From Membranipora membranacea (Eukaryota > Bryozoa > Gymnolaemata > Cheilostomatida > Membraniporidae): 64,000 nucleotides of DNA. The translations under genes were made by a program, and so were the position numbers. Location: the NCBI GenBank assembly GCA_914767715.1, contig OU612069.1:19961387-20025386 (forward strand), written 5' to 3'. Positions 12,313 to 23,280 of this stretch are shown in pieces; positions within the stretch are counted from its first letter, which is position 1; each line of letters begins with the position of its first letter. Under the pieces are notes generated by a model. It was given only the letters and a program-made list of their open reading frames with translations. It was not told the DNA's origin and did no database searches.

Positions 12313-13179
12313 AGTAAAATTAGTAAAATACCAAAGTCAATTACCTTAACTGGTCGTTACGACATATGCTATTTTTTTTGGTCATGCGTTTAGATTATGA
12401 AATAAACTTGTGTGTAGCTGCAATAAACTTTTATTTAATATAATTAATCATCAGAAGCATCGATTTAAAAAAATGAAAGAGAATTATGCGTGTGTAGTAA
12501 TAGTTACCTTATTATTGAATATAAAACTACAGAAGAACACAAAAGCCACTGTATGCAGGCAAAAATGATAATCCGTTCTTGCAAAATTAAAAATTGTTTC
12601 CATTATAGAGACATAATGAATTTTTTTAGATTGAATGTGTGATTAAAAATGAGATGTTTATATAGTTTGATGGAAAATATTAAATAGAGTCAGCAGCTAG
12701 AGTATTTATGTAATATCTAAACCTGCGCTCAAACCAATAGTTCTTTGAGTTTTATGCAACCGAAAATTTGGTTTTCAAGTGATAATACTTCAGTACTACC
12801 ATGTACTAAGATGAAAACTATTGAGAGACAAAATAGAATTTCTTCTGAGATTAGAAATGAGGTAACAATAAGCCAATTTACAATGGTCGTTGCAAAAATA
12901 TAAATGATACAGTATGGGCAGTTAGATTGTTAGCTATTTACAAAACTTAGTTTCACAGTCTCCTAAGAGATAATTAATACATAGGTACCACCATGTAAAG
13001 TGATGAAAAAAAATATGAGATAAAATACAAATTTCTGTGATAAGAAATGAGATGAAAATCAGAGAATTTATAATGATGATGCAGCAAACTAAATGAAACA
13101 TAATTGGCAGTAAGATTCTAAGTCTATCAATGCCATGAACTATTTACAATGCGTGTGTATGATATAATTATAGGTTGAT

Positions 13180-13434
13180 CTACAGCTCCTGCTCAGAAGC
13201 TGTGAATTGTTCATTCACATCTTCGGAGCGAGAGTCGTCCTCAACGGCAGGCAGCATATGGTATGCCATATTTATTATTTGCCTGTAATAAATATTGTCT
13301 TCATCGAGTCGATCCCAGGCTTTTACCCAAAACCTGTTGAGTCTTTCACATTTTAATTTTTTAGTTAGACTGCTAAAGCCTGCTGAAATCTCTTTCAGCT
13401 CCAGTTCTACAGAAGATGACTCCTTCCGTAATCT
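13180..13434 (-). CDS. 84-codon coding-like frame, copy 2
   Basis: Same frame as 7473-7727, with no difference seen between the copies. See that entry for the description and doubts. Confidence 0.35.
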   Translation of the reverse strand, partial: RLRKESSSVELELKEISAGFSSLTKKLKCERLNRFWVKAWDRLDEDNIYYRQIINMAYHMLPAVEDDSRSEDVNEQFTASEQEL

Positions 13435-13764
13435 TCAATCAACATAAATGTTGGGGGCTTAACAAACTCTCACCTGGCGATTAAACTTGTTATGCCAGCC
13501 TGAAAACGGAAACAATTTTATTCAATATGCACACATAGCTCCTGTTTTAAAGAAGCCTGTGAATATTATTTACTTTCAAGCTATGGTAACGCCTCCCAAT
13601 ATTTGGTATCATGGAACATGGCAGTGTGCAGATAATAACAATGGAGTGCTGGCATTCACGATCAGTATTTGTTAGCGTAGCAGGAAAGAATATCCGCCTA
13701 TTTCAAAGACTGATTGTATCTATCAGTTATTTTAATACATTCATTTAAAAGTACGGGATAAAAA

Positions 13765-13995
13765 TGGTAAACAATCGAAAGTTTATTGTCTCTGTCAGAA
13801 GGCTGAGAAAAAGAGGCATCTTAAGGGCGAGGCCACTATCTCAGGCACAATGTTCTCAGTTTTTAGGCAGGTAGGAGCACACCTGGGTCACAGTGCCCAG
13901 TAGTAAATGGACTGCAGTGGGACTGGAACCCAGAACCTCTCATTACATGCGTGTTTGAGATCAGGTGCTTAAACCAATCGGCTATCACCTACTCC
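13765..13995 (-). repeat. tRNA-derived SINE, copy 2
   Basis: Copy of 8058-8288 carried by the tandem duplication. It is the same insertion event, not an independent one. Confidence 0.75.
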
Positions 13996-15730
13996 AGGCA
14001 TATTGAAATAAACTGACTGATACAGTGACATACTCATCTCATTCAGTATAGCAAGTAAACACAGAGAATTCAAAACAAAATATTGGAGTTGCATCCATCT
14101 GAGCAAACAGTACATTATGTCTAGTTACTCGAGATTTTTGGAATTAGGGTGGCTAGTTGAGAACAAGCTTCATCATCAACTACATGCCCCTCAGAGTGCC
14201 ACAAACGCAGCCTCAACCACAGTTTTTACTTTTTCTCCCATACAAACTCATAAATAGCTGACAACTTAAGTCACCTAGTGGCGTCTGATCAAGTCATGCC
14301 TTGTGTTGAATTTACGGGGATTTTATATTATTTATTTATTTATATTGCACATTTATTCTGCAGATAAAGAACTTTCAATAGAAATTCAACAATCAAGGAA
14401 GCATTGCACACTGTAACCTTGTGGTATTGAGATGCGATCCTATCATAATCACAGTGGAGGAATAGGAGTGATCATCACAGGATTTTATTTACCAAACTTA
14501 ATAACAATATATATATAATATATGAGATAAATAAATAACTCTAAACTATATAACATATGAAATATTATACCCTAATTAAGCCGGTTTGTAGTGAGGAGGA
14601 AACAGGTAACAACTGTAGACTTAACAATAGCATTTTATACCTTATAGTTTTGGAGGATGCAATGTCACCTTTTGTATGCATCGTTTGAATGATGTACTTT
14701 TGTTGTATCTAATGGCATAGCGTTTGTTGACCAAATAAAATATTAGATCAGACAATCACACATAGGTATGTATTTTTTATTCTTTATTTTTCTTCATAAC
14801 AAAGTAAATTTTTAATTGCAACAATCTCATTTACCTGTACTCTCTGTATTTTTAAACCAGCTTTTGTGTATCCTTGTAGTTCAAACTCACTTTTCTAATT
14901 AACTCAATTAGCATTTTCTTTTGAAAGTAATCCTTTTTATCTCTGTTTTCTGGAATAATTTACTACCAGAGTATGTAATATATATTTTACCTTAGTTGAC
15001 AAACTCTGAATCAGCCACTTGGCTTTCAGAAATATGACTGCACATCATGTGACCAGTCATCAAACGTGACCGGTCGAGGCGGTTGATATTATGAAGTCGG
15101 ATAGGCTGTCAATATTCTGAAGCAGATATCTATCATGAAACAATTTTTTTCAGAGTGCGCTACAATGTAATGTCAGTCATATGGTATGGGTGCTCACTTT
15201 CATTGACTGTTTCACAACGCCATGAACAAACAAAACAACTGAACATCAGCTGTTTTCTTACATGCAGCTCATCCCAGATGCTTATCTGTCTCGTTTTGAT
15301 CTCATTTATATTCTTTCCTATGCTTTTATACGACCTTATTGAATTCTTTGGTTTCTACCAGGAGATTCTTTTACCTGGGAAGTTTTGATTGGAAACTTCT
15401 TGTTTTTTTAATTTCGATTTTTGTAAGCATTTATCTGCTGATACAACAAAATGAATGAACAGCTACATATATAGTTCAAGGTTTAACATCAATGATAAAA
15501 TAAGAGAAATCTGCAATTGGTTTGAATCTCTCTAAAGGCTGATCGATTTGGTCATAACATTACCCAAGACTAGCCCTGAAATGCAGATCTCCTTATTATC
15601 AACGACCTTATAACCGGATGTGGTCAAAAATAATGGAAGGCTACCAGCAATCTAGGCAGATTTTCAGCACACGAATTAGCTTATTATGGTCATATTATAA
15701 GCAGGGCGCATTCCCTCTTACACATAATAC

Positions 15731-16204
15731 CCTAGCTCAGATTTGCTGTTAGTTGTCTTCCCTTATCCAAAGAGAAGACAATCATATTATTTAACTTGGT
15801 CATGTAGTTCCTACCCAACTTGCAATGATAGCACTTGAAGGTGCATCATCTGCCTATCGGTAATTGTTTTAATCCTCAAATGTCAAACACTAGATTTTGC
15901 ACCAACTTTTATGTGGCTTGCATGTTGATCAATTCAATTACCTGATGTTAATTCTCTACATCGGTCGACAAAAAAGTTGAATATTTTAAACTGCCACTAC
16001 AGCAGAGTTCGAGTAGCTCACACCCTTGTTTTATTGATTGATTGATATAAACTTTATTAAACTGTACAAAAATGTTTGTTTGAAAAAACATTTGTATCAG
16101 AACATGTTTTACATTAGTGTGATGATTCCAGTGGTTCCAGTCATTTCAATTTACACTCCATATATTGCAGTATAAGCGCACAAAAATCAGTTGCAGTACA
16201 ATTA
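15731..16204. repeat. 474-bp dispersed repeat, copy A
   Basis: Starts CCTAGCTCAGATTT and ends GTACAATTA, and matches 18570-19044 at about 97% by eye. In its middle the minus strand reads AATAAAGTTTATATCAATCA, which resembles the polyadenylation-plus-microsatellite tail of LINEs, so a truncated LINE end may be embedded. No target duplication was seen around this copy. Confidence 0.85.
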
Positions 16205-16859
16205 ATTGCGGTCTTGTCAGTCTTATTTTTATCTATATATAACCTGTTTCTTTGGTTTAGTCACAAAAGATTTCTTTCACAACCTGGGATTCCCTGAATT
16301 TGGAAATTCCTGTTTTTCAAAACTGCAAAATCATGCCAAGAGGCTATTGAATTATTATTCATGGTTGCTACAACAAACAATCAATACTTCATTGATACCA
16401 TCTTCCACAATATTTTCTGAAACCCAAAGACTGTATACATGAAACAGTGTTCAGATATTAGCATTCACATGGAAAGTTTGCCAGCCAGGATAGCAACATC
16501 ATATGCATTCAATGCCAAACTCTCTGGTAAAATGTTGAGACAGGGATGGTAGATGTGAATGGTTGTCTGGTGACCTAGCTGGTTGTGTGATCACCAGGAT
16601 AAGGAAATACATGTAGAACAGTACAGCAAGTCAGCCGTTATGGCTGCTAACTTTAGTCTTGATTTATGTTTTATGATCAATTAAAATGTATTCTTGTCGC
16701 AGTTATCATAGCAATGTTAACATCAGACACTTGCAGATTGGTAGTGCAAACAAAATTTAGAACCAGAAATAATTTTGCGACACAAATAAAAGCAAACAGA
16801 GAAAAGAATGATACCCATCGTAAATATGAAACAGATGTAAGAATGAAAAATCGACACAT
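16205..16859. other. possible minus-strand 3' gene sequence, unresolved
   Basis: Downstream of the membrane-protein exon on the minus strand. One stretch (about 16463-16519) has an acceptor-like CATTTTACCAG followed by an open run ending SLALNAYDVAILAGKLSM and a stop, so it could be a terminal exon. Its phase does not match the best donor I see in 16860-17138, so I leave it unjoined. Confidence 0.25.
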
Positions 16860-17138
16860 TCAAGTTGAAAGCAGATTTTGAGAGTTTGCTTTTACATAAG
16901 CACCGTGGGCTACTATAATAGCTGCAATCGAGAAAAGACTGAAGAACATCCATAGTACACCGCAACGGGGGGTGTTGCAGTTTTTAGTGTCATCTGATTT
17001 CTGATGATCATATCTTCTTGGGCAGCATATGCCAACCAGATAGGTGCAAAGTCCAAGTATGAAAAACACGCTTGCAAATACAAGTCCGACGATTACAAGC
17101 TGATCCCCGAGAGGTGTACTTTCCAACATCTTCACCAT
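16860..17138 (-). CDS. first exon of a small multi-pass membrane protein
   Basis: The ATG at 17138 has a good context (AAATCAACATGG). The frame encodes a hydrophobic segment at residues about 14-37 (VIVGLVFASVFFILGLCTYL), a cytosolic-type loop with CCPRRYDH and two further cysteines, and a second hydrophobic segment at about 62-81 (VLWMFFSLFSIAAIIVAHGA). It therefore looks like half of a tetraspan protein. A possible donor, TAT then GTAAAA, lies just after the second segment (about 16884); if it is not used, the protein would end at 92 residues. No family recognised. The hydrophobicity pattern makes a chance frame unlikely, but later exons were not established. Confidence 0.5.
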   Translation of the reverse strand: MVKMLESTPLGDQLVIVGLVFASVFFILGLCTYLVGICCPRRYDHQKSDDTKNCNTPRCGVLWMFFSLFSIAAIIVAHGAYVKANSQNLLST

Positions 17139-17189
17139 GTTGATTTGGGATTTGATATACTAGTGGCCAATAAAACGCTCAAATGAGGC

Positions 17190-18525
17190 TCTGTAATAAA
17201 TGTAAAAAAATGCCTGATCAGTTTAAACTTGATAACAATAGATCCGTCAGATTTTATGTCATAAATAAGGGGTTGGGTTGTCACTGCCAAGCATGTTAAT
17301 CTTTAACTAGGCTGCAACCTTTCGAGGTGGTATTTCGTATATTTTTATAGAGTCTAAAAAGCTTGACTTGATGTGACTTAATCGCTGTGTTCATCTCGAA
17401 TACATGAAGCAATGCAAACGCTACTTGTATACTCACCGATACTGTCTCCTGCAATAATAGTACTCCAGCCAAGAACAGAATTCACTTTGATATTTTTGCT
17501 GCTTCACACAAGTCTTTATTTGTGTTGAATAGTCATGGAGAGTTGCCAACATCGATTAACAAATGAAAAATGTACACATGGAAATCGTGAGTAACTTTGG
17601 AATTCCATTTTTTCCCATTATAACTGTAAATATGCCAATACGACTCGATCCCTTGCATTGAGTTTGCTCACTGTCAGCAGCTTTGCAACATTCAACAAAC
17701 AAAGAAAAACACATGAGCTGTTTATTATGTACAATTATTATTGATTCTTTGTGCGTTGCTAGCGCACGATAGAATTCAGCTTCTGCCGAAATGTCATTAA
17801 TCATGGTTTATAGATGCAGCAGTATAAAACCATTCCACGTAACAACCTTAATTTCAGTGTGATATAGGATATCAGTGCCGTATAATTATGTAAAATATCT
17901 GACCCGATTCAAATTCTGTTTTAACGAATGCTGTGAAGGTCTGAAAAGTAGTTGAGAATTGCCTGCCCTAACTTATTTGAAGTGCTCAATGATTGTGATG
18001 CAAGTTAGTGGCATTAAATCATCGATCACTTAAAATTTAGGAGTGTTCGATGAGCTCTCAGGCGTGATCCAACTCTAGTGGATAGATCATCAGTTTGATG
18101 GCATACCAAGCTAGCACGCTAATCATGGTCTTTATACTGTGAATTTCTAGGCACAAATTATTCAGAAAATGACAACTGAGGCAACTGGAGATCTGTAAGG
18201 TGTACAAAGTTTCCAGCCAAGATGATGAGCATCGCAGGATCGCTAATAACTGTTTCTACCACAACACACAGCTAATTTGCTGCTACCCTGCTAACAGTAA
18301 ACGTAGAGTGAAACACATTGATGACAGCAAGACTGAAGAGTTCGTTGATCAGACATTTGGACCACAGGATCGTCAATATAACATTTTAGTGAATGTATTG
18401 CCAAAATCCCTATTGATACTACTAAAAATTCATGAGATATATTTAGTGTTGTAGGAAAGCGAAAGGAATAGGAATCCAAAGAGTTTTATTGCAGTGATGA
18501 TATGCCTTTGCTGTATTCATTTGAA
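17190..18525. other. intergenic, nothing recognised
   Basis: Frames of 62 to 84 codons on both strands (for example 17556-17804 minus and 18200-18454 plus) have no splice or family support. The first 100 bases may be the promoter and 5' region of the membrane-protein exon. No TATA-like element was convincing. Confidence 0.4.
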
Positions 18526-19070
18526 TTGATGATGATCTGATTAAATTTAAATTAAATTTAAATTAAGATCCTAGCTCAGATTTGTGGTTAGTTGTCTTCC
18601 CTTATCCAAAGAGAAGACAATCATATTATTTAATTTGGTCATGTAGTTCCTACCCAACTTGCAATGATAGCACTTGAAGGTGCATCATCTGCCTATCGGT
18701 AATTGTTTTAATCCTCAAATGTCAAACACAAGATTTTGCACCAACTTTTATCCCTGGCTTGCATGTTGATCAATTCAATTACCTGATGTTAATTCTCTAC
18801 ATTGGTCGACAAAAAAGTTGAATATTTTAAACTGCCACTACAGCAGAGTTCGAGTAGCTCACACCCTTATTTTATTGATTGATTTATATTAACTTTATTA
18901 AACCATTCAAAAATGTTTGTTTGAAAAAACATTTGTATCAGAACATGTTTTACATTAGTGTGATGATTCCAGTGGTTCCAGTTATTTCAATTTACACTCC
19001 ATATATTGCAGTATAAGCGCACACAAATCAGTTGCAGTACAATTAGTTGATGATGATCTGATTAAATTTA
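18526..19070. repeat. 474-bp dispersed repeat, copy B, with 24-bp flanking direct repeats
   Basis: The repeat body (18570-19044) matches copy A. It is bracketed by an exact 24-base direct repeat beginning TTGATGATGATCTGATTAAA (18526-18549 and 19047-19070). Between the left direct repeat and the body is an 18-base AT-rich filler. This looks like an insertion into the 24-base site, with an unusually long target duplication. Confidence 0.85.
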
Positions 19071-19452
19071 CAGTGATAGATTTTAAACACATATGCGACC
19101 AGATTCATACGGGCACCAGGGCATTGCATACAAGATCTCTTGGATACAATGATCATCAACGCCTCCCAGAAATGTAAGCTTTCCTTAAGAATAGAATGTT
19201 ATAATATATGTGTTGGCGCTAACAATATTTTTGAATAATTTACTTAATTTTGTAATATACAATGTGGGCACAACTCTTATTTACGCCGTGTAATTAAGGT
19301 AAAAATTGATGATTCATTGTAGAAATGACATGAAATTGTAAGATACAAGCAACAGAATAACCTCGGCCTACATATATAGATCAAACTTGGTGTTGGTGTC
19401 TAGCAACGTAACATATTATGTTTTAATGACAATAACGTTTATTTGTTTGCAG

Positions 19453-19506
19453 ATACCCAGCATTACCACCAGCGAAAGGTTCTCAGAGGAGACCTTTCAA
19501 ACAAAA
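19453..19506 (+). CDS. candidate short exon
   Basis: A strong acceptor (TTTATTTGTTTGCAG) precedes 54 open bases, followed by AAA then GTGAGT. One frame reads IPSITTSERFSEETFQTK. It is short, and no partner exon could be proved; the candidate at 20121-20175 is on the same strand. Confidence 0.25.
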
Positions 19507-20120
19507 GTGAGTTTGCAACAATTTTCACTTTTTACACATGTGTGGAGGGGAATTTTTCCTACTGCGAATAATTTACTCTGCTAGGTAATACAAGCCACCA
19601 TAGTCAACAACATTGATGCAAATATCAAAGTTATCATTGTCATCATTATTGACGACATTTACATCACTGAATGTAAAGAGGATGCAAATTGTGTCTGCAC
19701 AAATTGTGTGCAAACTGAGACTACAGTGGGGGCAACTCCAGCCATCGGCAGCAAAAAAATATTTAAATTTAGTTTAATTGATCTGTGTATTGAAGCCTGT
19801 AACCTGTAACCTAAGAGGTCGTGGTGTTTGTCGCAAGACCAAAAGCAGTGATCCTGTTTGGCCTACTTGTTGAAAAAATTTCTAAGCCAGTAGACAGTTA
19901 TTATCTGAGTTACAAATTATGTGATCTCTAAAAGGTTGGCCTGTCTTGTCAAGCTTTGTTCGGTGCAAAGTGGGGGGGGGGTAGATAGAGCTCTCAAGAT
20001 GGAACAGCTCACCTTATCGACATCTGGTTCGCAAGAGTTGACATGCCCTCACCAAGCTAAGCTTGTCATGACTATCAAAGACACACTAAAAAGCTATATC
20101 AACTCCCCTATTTTTTGCAG

Positions 20121-20175
20121 GGCCAAAGACTTTTTCAAATCATGGAATCTCTTCATAACACATTGATAATGGAAA
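20121..20175 (+). CDS. candidate short exon
   Basis: Acceptor CCCTATTTTTTGCAG, then 55 bases reading GQRLFQIMESLHNTLIME, then a GTATGT donor. The amphipathic helix-like peptide and good splice sites suggest a real exon, but the gene is not identified. Confidence 0.3.
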
Positions 20176-20335
20176 GTATGTAACTGTTGATGGACGGCCA
20201 GTTTCCTAAACCATTTCCTGTGTTAATTCTACTCAAAGCAGATCTATGTAGCTGTACTAATCTGGATAATATCTAGAATTCTAAGATCTGATCAGCCATC
20301 ATGTATTCATGACTCCTGACAAGACTTCAATCACA

Positions 20336-20665
20336 CTTAAACCACTGCTGCCACACAGCCAAATGTGTGCTTATAGAATTCTGTATAGCTCAAAACTAAT
20401 AAATTGATGCTGCAATCTCAGCATTGTCACCTAATGAGCAAATAATCTGCACAAACTGATCGCCAAAATTAGGGTATGAAATTTATTATCTACCGGCACG
20501 GGTGACAAAGTTACTGTCTTACTAGTGCATTCAGTACACGTCATAAGCTGGTGCGCATTTTGCCCATTAGGTGACAATTATGAGATTTAAGTCTCAATTA
20601 ATTATCTTGGAGCTATGTAGAATTCAACGAGCACAAATTTGCATGAGTGGCAGCAGTAGTTTAAG
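20336..20665. mobile_element. foldback MITE, family A
   Basis: A 330-bp element with terminal inverted repeats of about 100 bp or more. The left end is CTTAAACCACTGCTGCCAC and the right end is the complement of CTTAAACTACTGCTGCCAC. Related sequence occurs at 27991-28755 and in part at about 44450-44580. No transposase. Confidence 0.75.
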
Positions 20666-20701
20666 TAAACACACACACACATCCTTATCAGGGAAACCTA
20701 G

Positions 20702-20747
20702 AATAATATCACAGAGTAAGGATATATCCTTACTCTGTGATATTATT
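20702..20747. repeat. perfect 46-bp palindrome
   Basis: Two 23-bp arms meet with no loop (AATAATATCACAGAGTAAGG and its exact complement around a GATATATC centre). It lies 37 bases right of the family A element. Confidence 0.9.
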
Positions 20748-20935
20748 ATACAATTTTGAAGCCTAAACTAAACCGTTATCATATGGATTTTTGGGTTTAA
20801 ATTGATTGATTAATATATGCTGTGCTGTGCAATTAAGTTTTATTTCTTTACGGTCTCGATGGCATCACCACATCATTTTGACTCAAGGTCATTCCGTTAC
20901 AGTATACTCGAACACAGGGATAATGTACAACCAAG

Positions 20936-21045
20936 CAACGCTGCTACCACTGCACCATGGTGTCTGCTATCACCATCAGCTGTACCTTGTGGTGCAATGG
21001 TAGCAGCGTTGTCTGATGGTATATTAGACCTGGGTTGAACCCTAC
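20936..21045 (+). repeat. tRNA-like SINE fragment with an inverted head
   Basis: On the plus strand, an A-box-like TGGTGCAATGG (20990-21000) and a B-box-like GGGTTGAACCC (21032-21042) make a tRNA-derived head. The first 22 bases of this head also occur inverted just upstream (20936-20957) with one mismatch, so the region forms a hairpin with a 32-base loop. Confidence 0.6.
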
Positions 21046-21049
21046 CTGT

Positions 21050-23260
21050 ACCCAAGAATTTGTATCATCATCATATCTGTGAAATTATTAGTATATCATT
21101 GTGACAGAGGATGAGGATTCCCAATGCTGATTGATTATGTTTCTAAAGCTGAAAATCGCACACATGATAGGATAAAATATGGAGAATAAAATGTTATACA
21201 AAATAGCAACCTCAAAGTAAGTATTTAATCTCATGGAAAATCATTTTATTTGGTTAAGGTTTGTTTTACTGACAAAATGAGTCATCTCTGTTCCTGCACC
21301 TTATCACGGTAGAGTCATGCTAGGTCAAATATCGGAACACCATGAGGCATTTCAGTTTTCTCAGGTAGTTATTGGAGAATAATTAAAATATTTATTGAGT
21401 TATCCTGCCTTGTTGTCTGCTAAGACAACTCCAAACTTTTACATATCCAATCATAACAAGCAAAATTTTGAGCAAGCAGAACTGAATAGAATTGGGGTCA
21501 GTATTTGACTTTCTGTTATCCCAGCAGACATGTCACTTCTTGTTCAATAGACATTGGTTAAAAGTGTGTGTAATGAGCTGATTCTCGACGTTATGATGCG
21601 CTTTAGCTAGGCAACTAGTTTTCTTTACAGTCAAACCAAGTCTTTAACTCCTTGGTCAAACCCTCTTAAAATGTCACCAATCTCAAGTCATAACCCCATC
21701 TGGCAAGTTGGAGTGTTCTGGATATCTGGTTTGATATGGAAATGCCCTAGGCTTATATGGATAATCACATAACCAAAGGCGATACAGTAAACTGTAATCG
21801 TTTAGCCTGGTAACCTAATCTAGCATGGCAAAGGGTAGGGTTTTAAAAGAATTTCTTGTTCTCATTTTCGATGAGTGAATAATTTTAATCAGGCTTATCA
21901 TTGAAGGTGATTGGTAGCTGCCTTCTGGACATTACCTCTGCGTACATAATGATTCATCCCCAACGCAGATTTCCTGCGCGCATCACTGAGTAAATATGAG
22001 TTAATCTTTATGCTTTGCGTTATGCAGCAAAGAAGAATGCTACATTACGGAAAGTAATATGAGCATTGAGCAACATAAGCCAAAGCTATCTTCAGTGAGG
22101 ACAATGATAAAACGAAGCTTTAAACATTTATATATGTAAGTGGTGAATTATTGCAAAATTGGCATTACATCATCAAAAAGCTGAGCATGTCATAATGTGT
22201 AGCTTAAAGTATATCTCTCGATTGTTTAGTCTCCAATTGACCGGAGTGCCGAAAGATGCCAAAATATCATTTCTCCATCGTTAAGTGTAAATCTGAGCAA
22301 ATCATCAGGTAAAGCTGAAATCATTGGATGATTGAAATGTACACTGCAATGACTGAAAGTAGAGGTTGTTACAATGACTGTAGTTGCCGTTACTGCGAGC
22401 TGTTTTACAACAGGTTTGTCATAAAATACCCTAGATTTGCGAATCCAGCCTTCAACAAACAGTATTATGAACCTGTATAAGTGTTGTCTGTTTACTTTAC
22501 AACTACATTCTGTAAGGAGTTTTTGATTGAAAAAGTTTATTTTGGGTTCATTGTTCAATTTTCAATAACTCACGAGTTGCCTTCACATGGCCATATTATG
22601 ATATGAAGAACTTAGGCATTTGACATTGTAGCCCCCACAGTATTATCAGCTTTAGATTTATTTTGTTGTTATAAGAGCGTTGATTGGCTTAATGTTTGAT
22701 AGAATCCAAATGCAGAGACAGCAACTTTAATTTATGAGGAAAGTTTAAGAGGCTTTTAATATTTAGAAGATTCCGGAGAGTCGGGAGTATTCTAGACACT
22801 TTAGGTTCTCCAAAGTTCGATTGAGGCTTGATTGTCTATGAGGTGTGAGTAAGGGAAGAAGAATGAAATGTAAAATATAGATCTAGCTAGGCCTAAAATA
22901 AATTGTAAAATTCAGTAGGGGCCTATTATTTTATTATATTATTTATACATTGAATTGTACTATTGAGTTGTACTATTGTACTATTACCTTACCTTACCTT
23001 CAACTTAATCCAAACCGTCCACATCACGGGCAAATTTGGATAAATATACCTTCAGTGTGTTCGGAGGGGTATTGCGTACTACTGGTATTGCAGGTGATTA
23101 ATTTACAGAAAAAATGTTAAAAATACACCAATAATTGAACATTAATAAATTGCCTGCCCAGTTATGAAGAGAAAGGTTTATAGTAAACAAGTTGACCATA
23201 GTTAATCGATGTGTATCGGCATGTACTTGATATGTACATGTAATGCTAAGATGTTAGTTA
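21050..23260. other. intergenic, nothing recognised
   Basis: No host exon could be supported; a 110-codon minus frame at 22226-22558 has no recognisable features. The right end (about 22980-23280) is probably the 3' untranslated tail of the neighbouring LINE: on the minus strand it includes short repeats of GGTAA and of AGTACAAT type, as LINE tails often do. Confidence 0.4.
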
Positions 23261-23280
23261 ATTGTTAGAAGGTTGTCAGG

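Larger units (their letters stand above)
9777..15483. repeat. 5,707-bp tandem duplication, copy 2
   Basis: Second copy of 4070-9776, directly abutting it. The junction reads AAGGTT then ATTATC; the right flank reads AAGGTT then TAACATC. Overlap at the breakpoints is at most 1 to 2 bases, which points to end joining or replication-based duplication and not to unequal crossing-over between long repeats. Confidence 0.95.

Noticed and set aside
22226-22558. 110-codon minus-strand frame
   Set aside because: No domain, no splice signals, low-complexity valine and threonine run; consistent with chance in AT-rich sequence.
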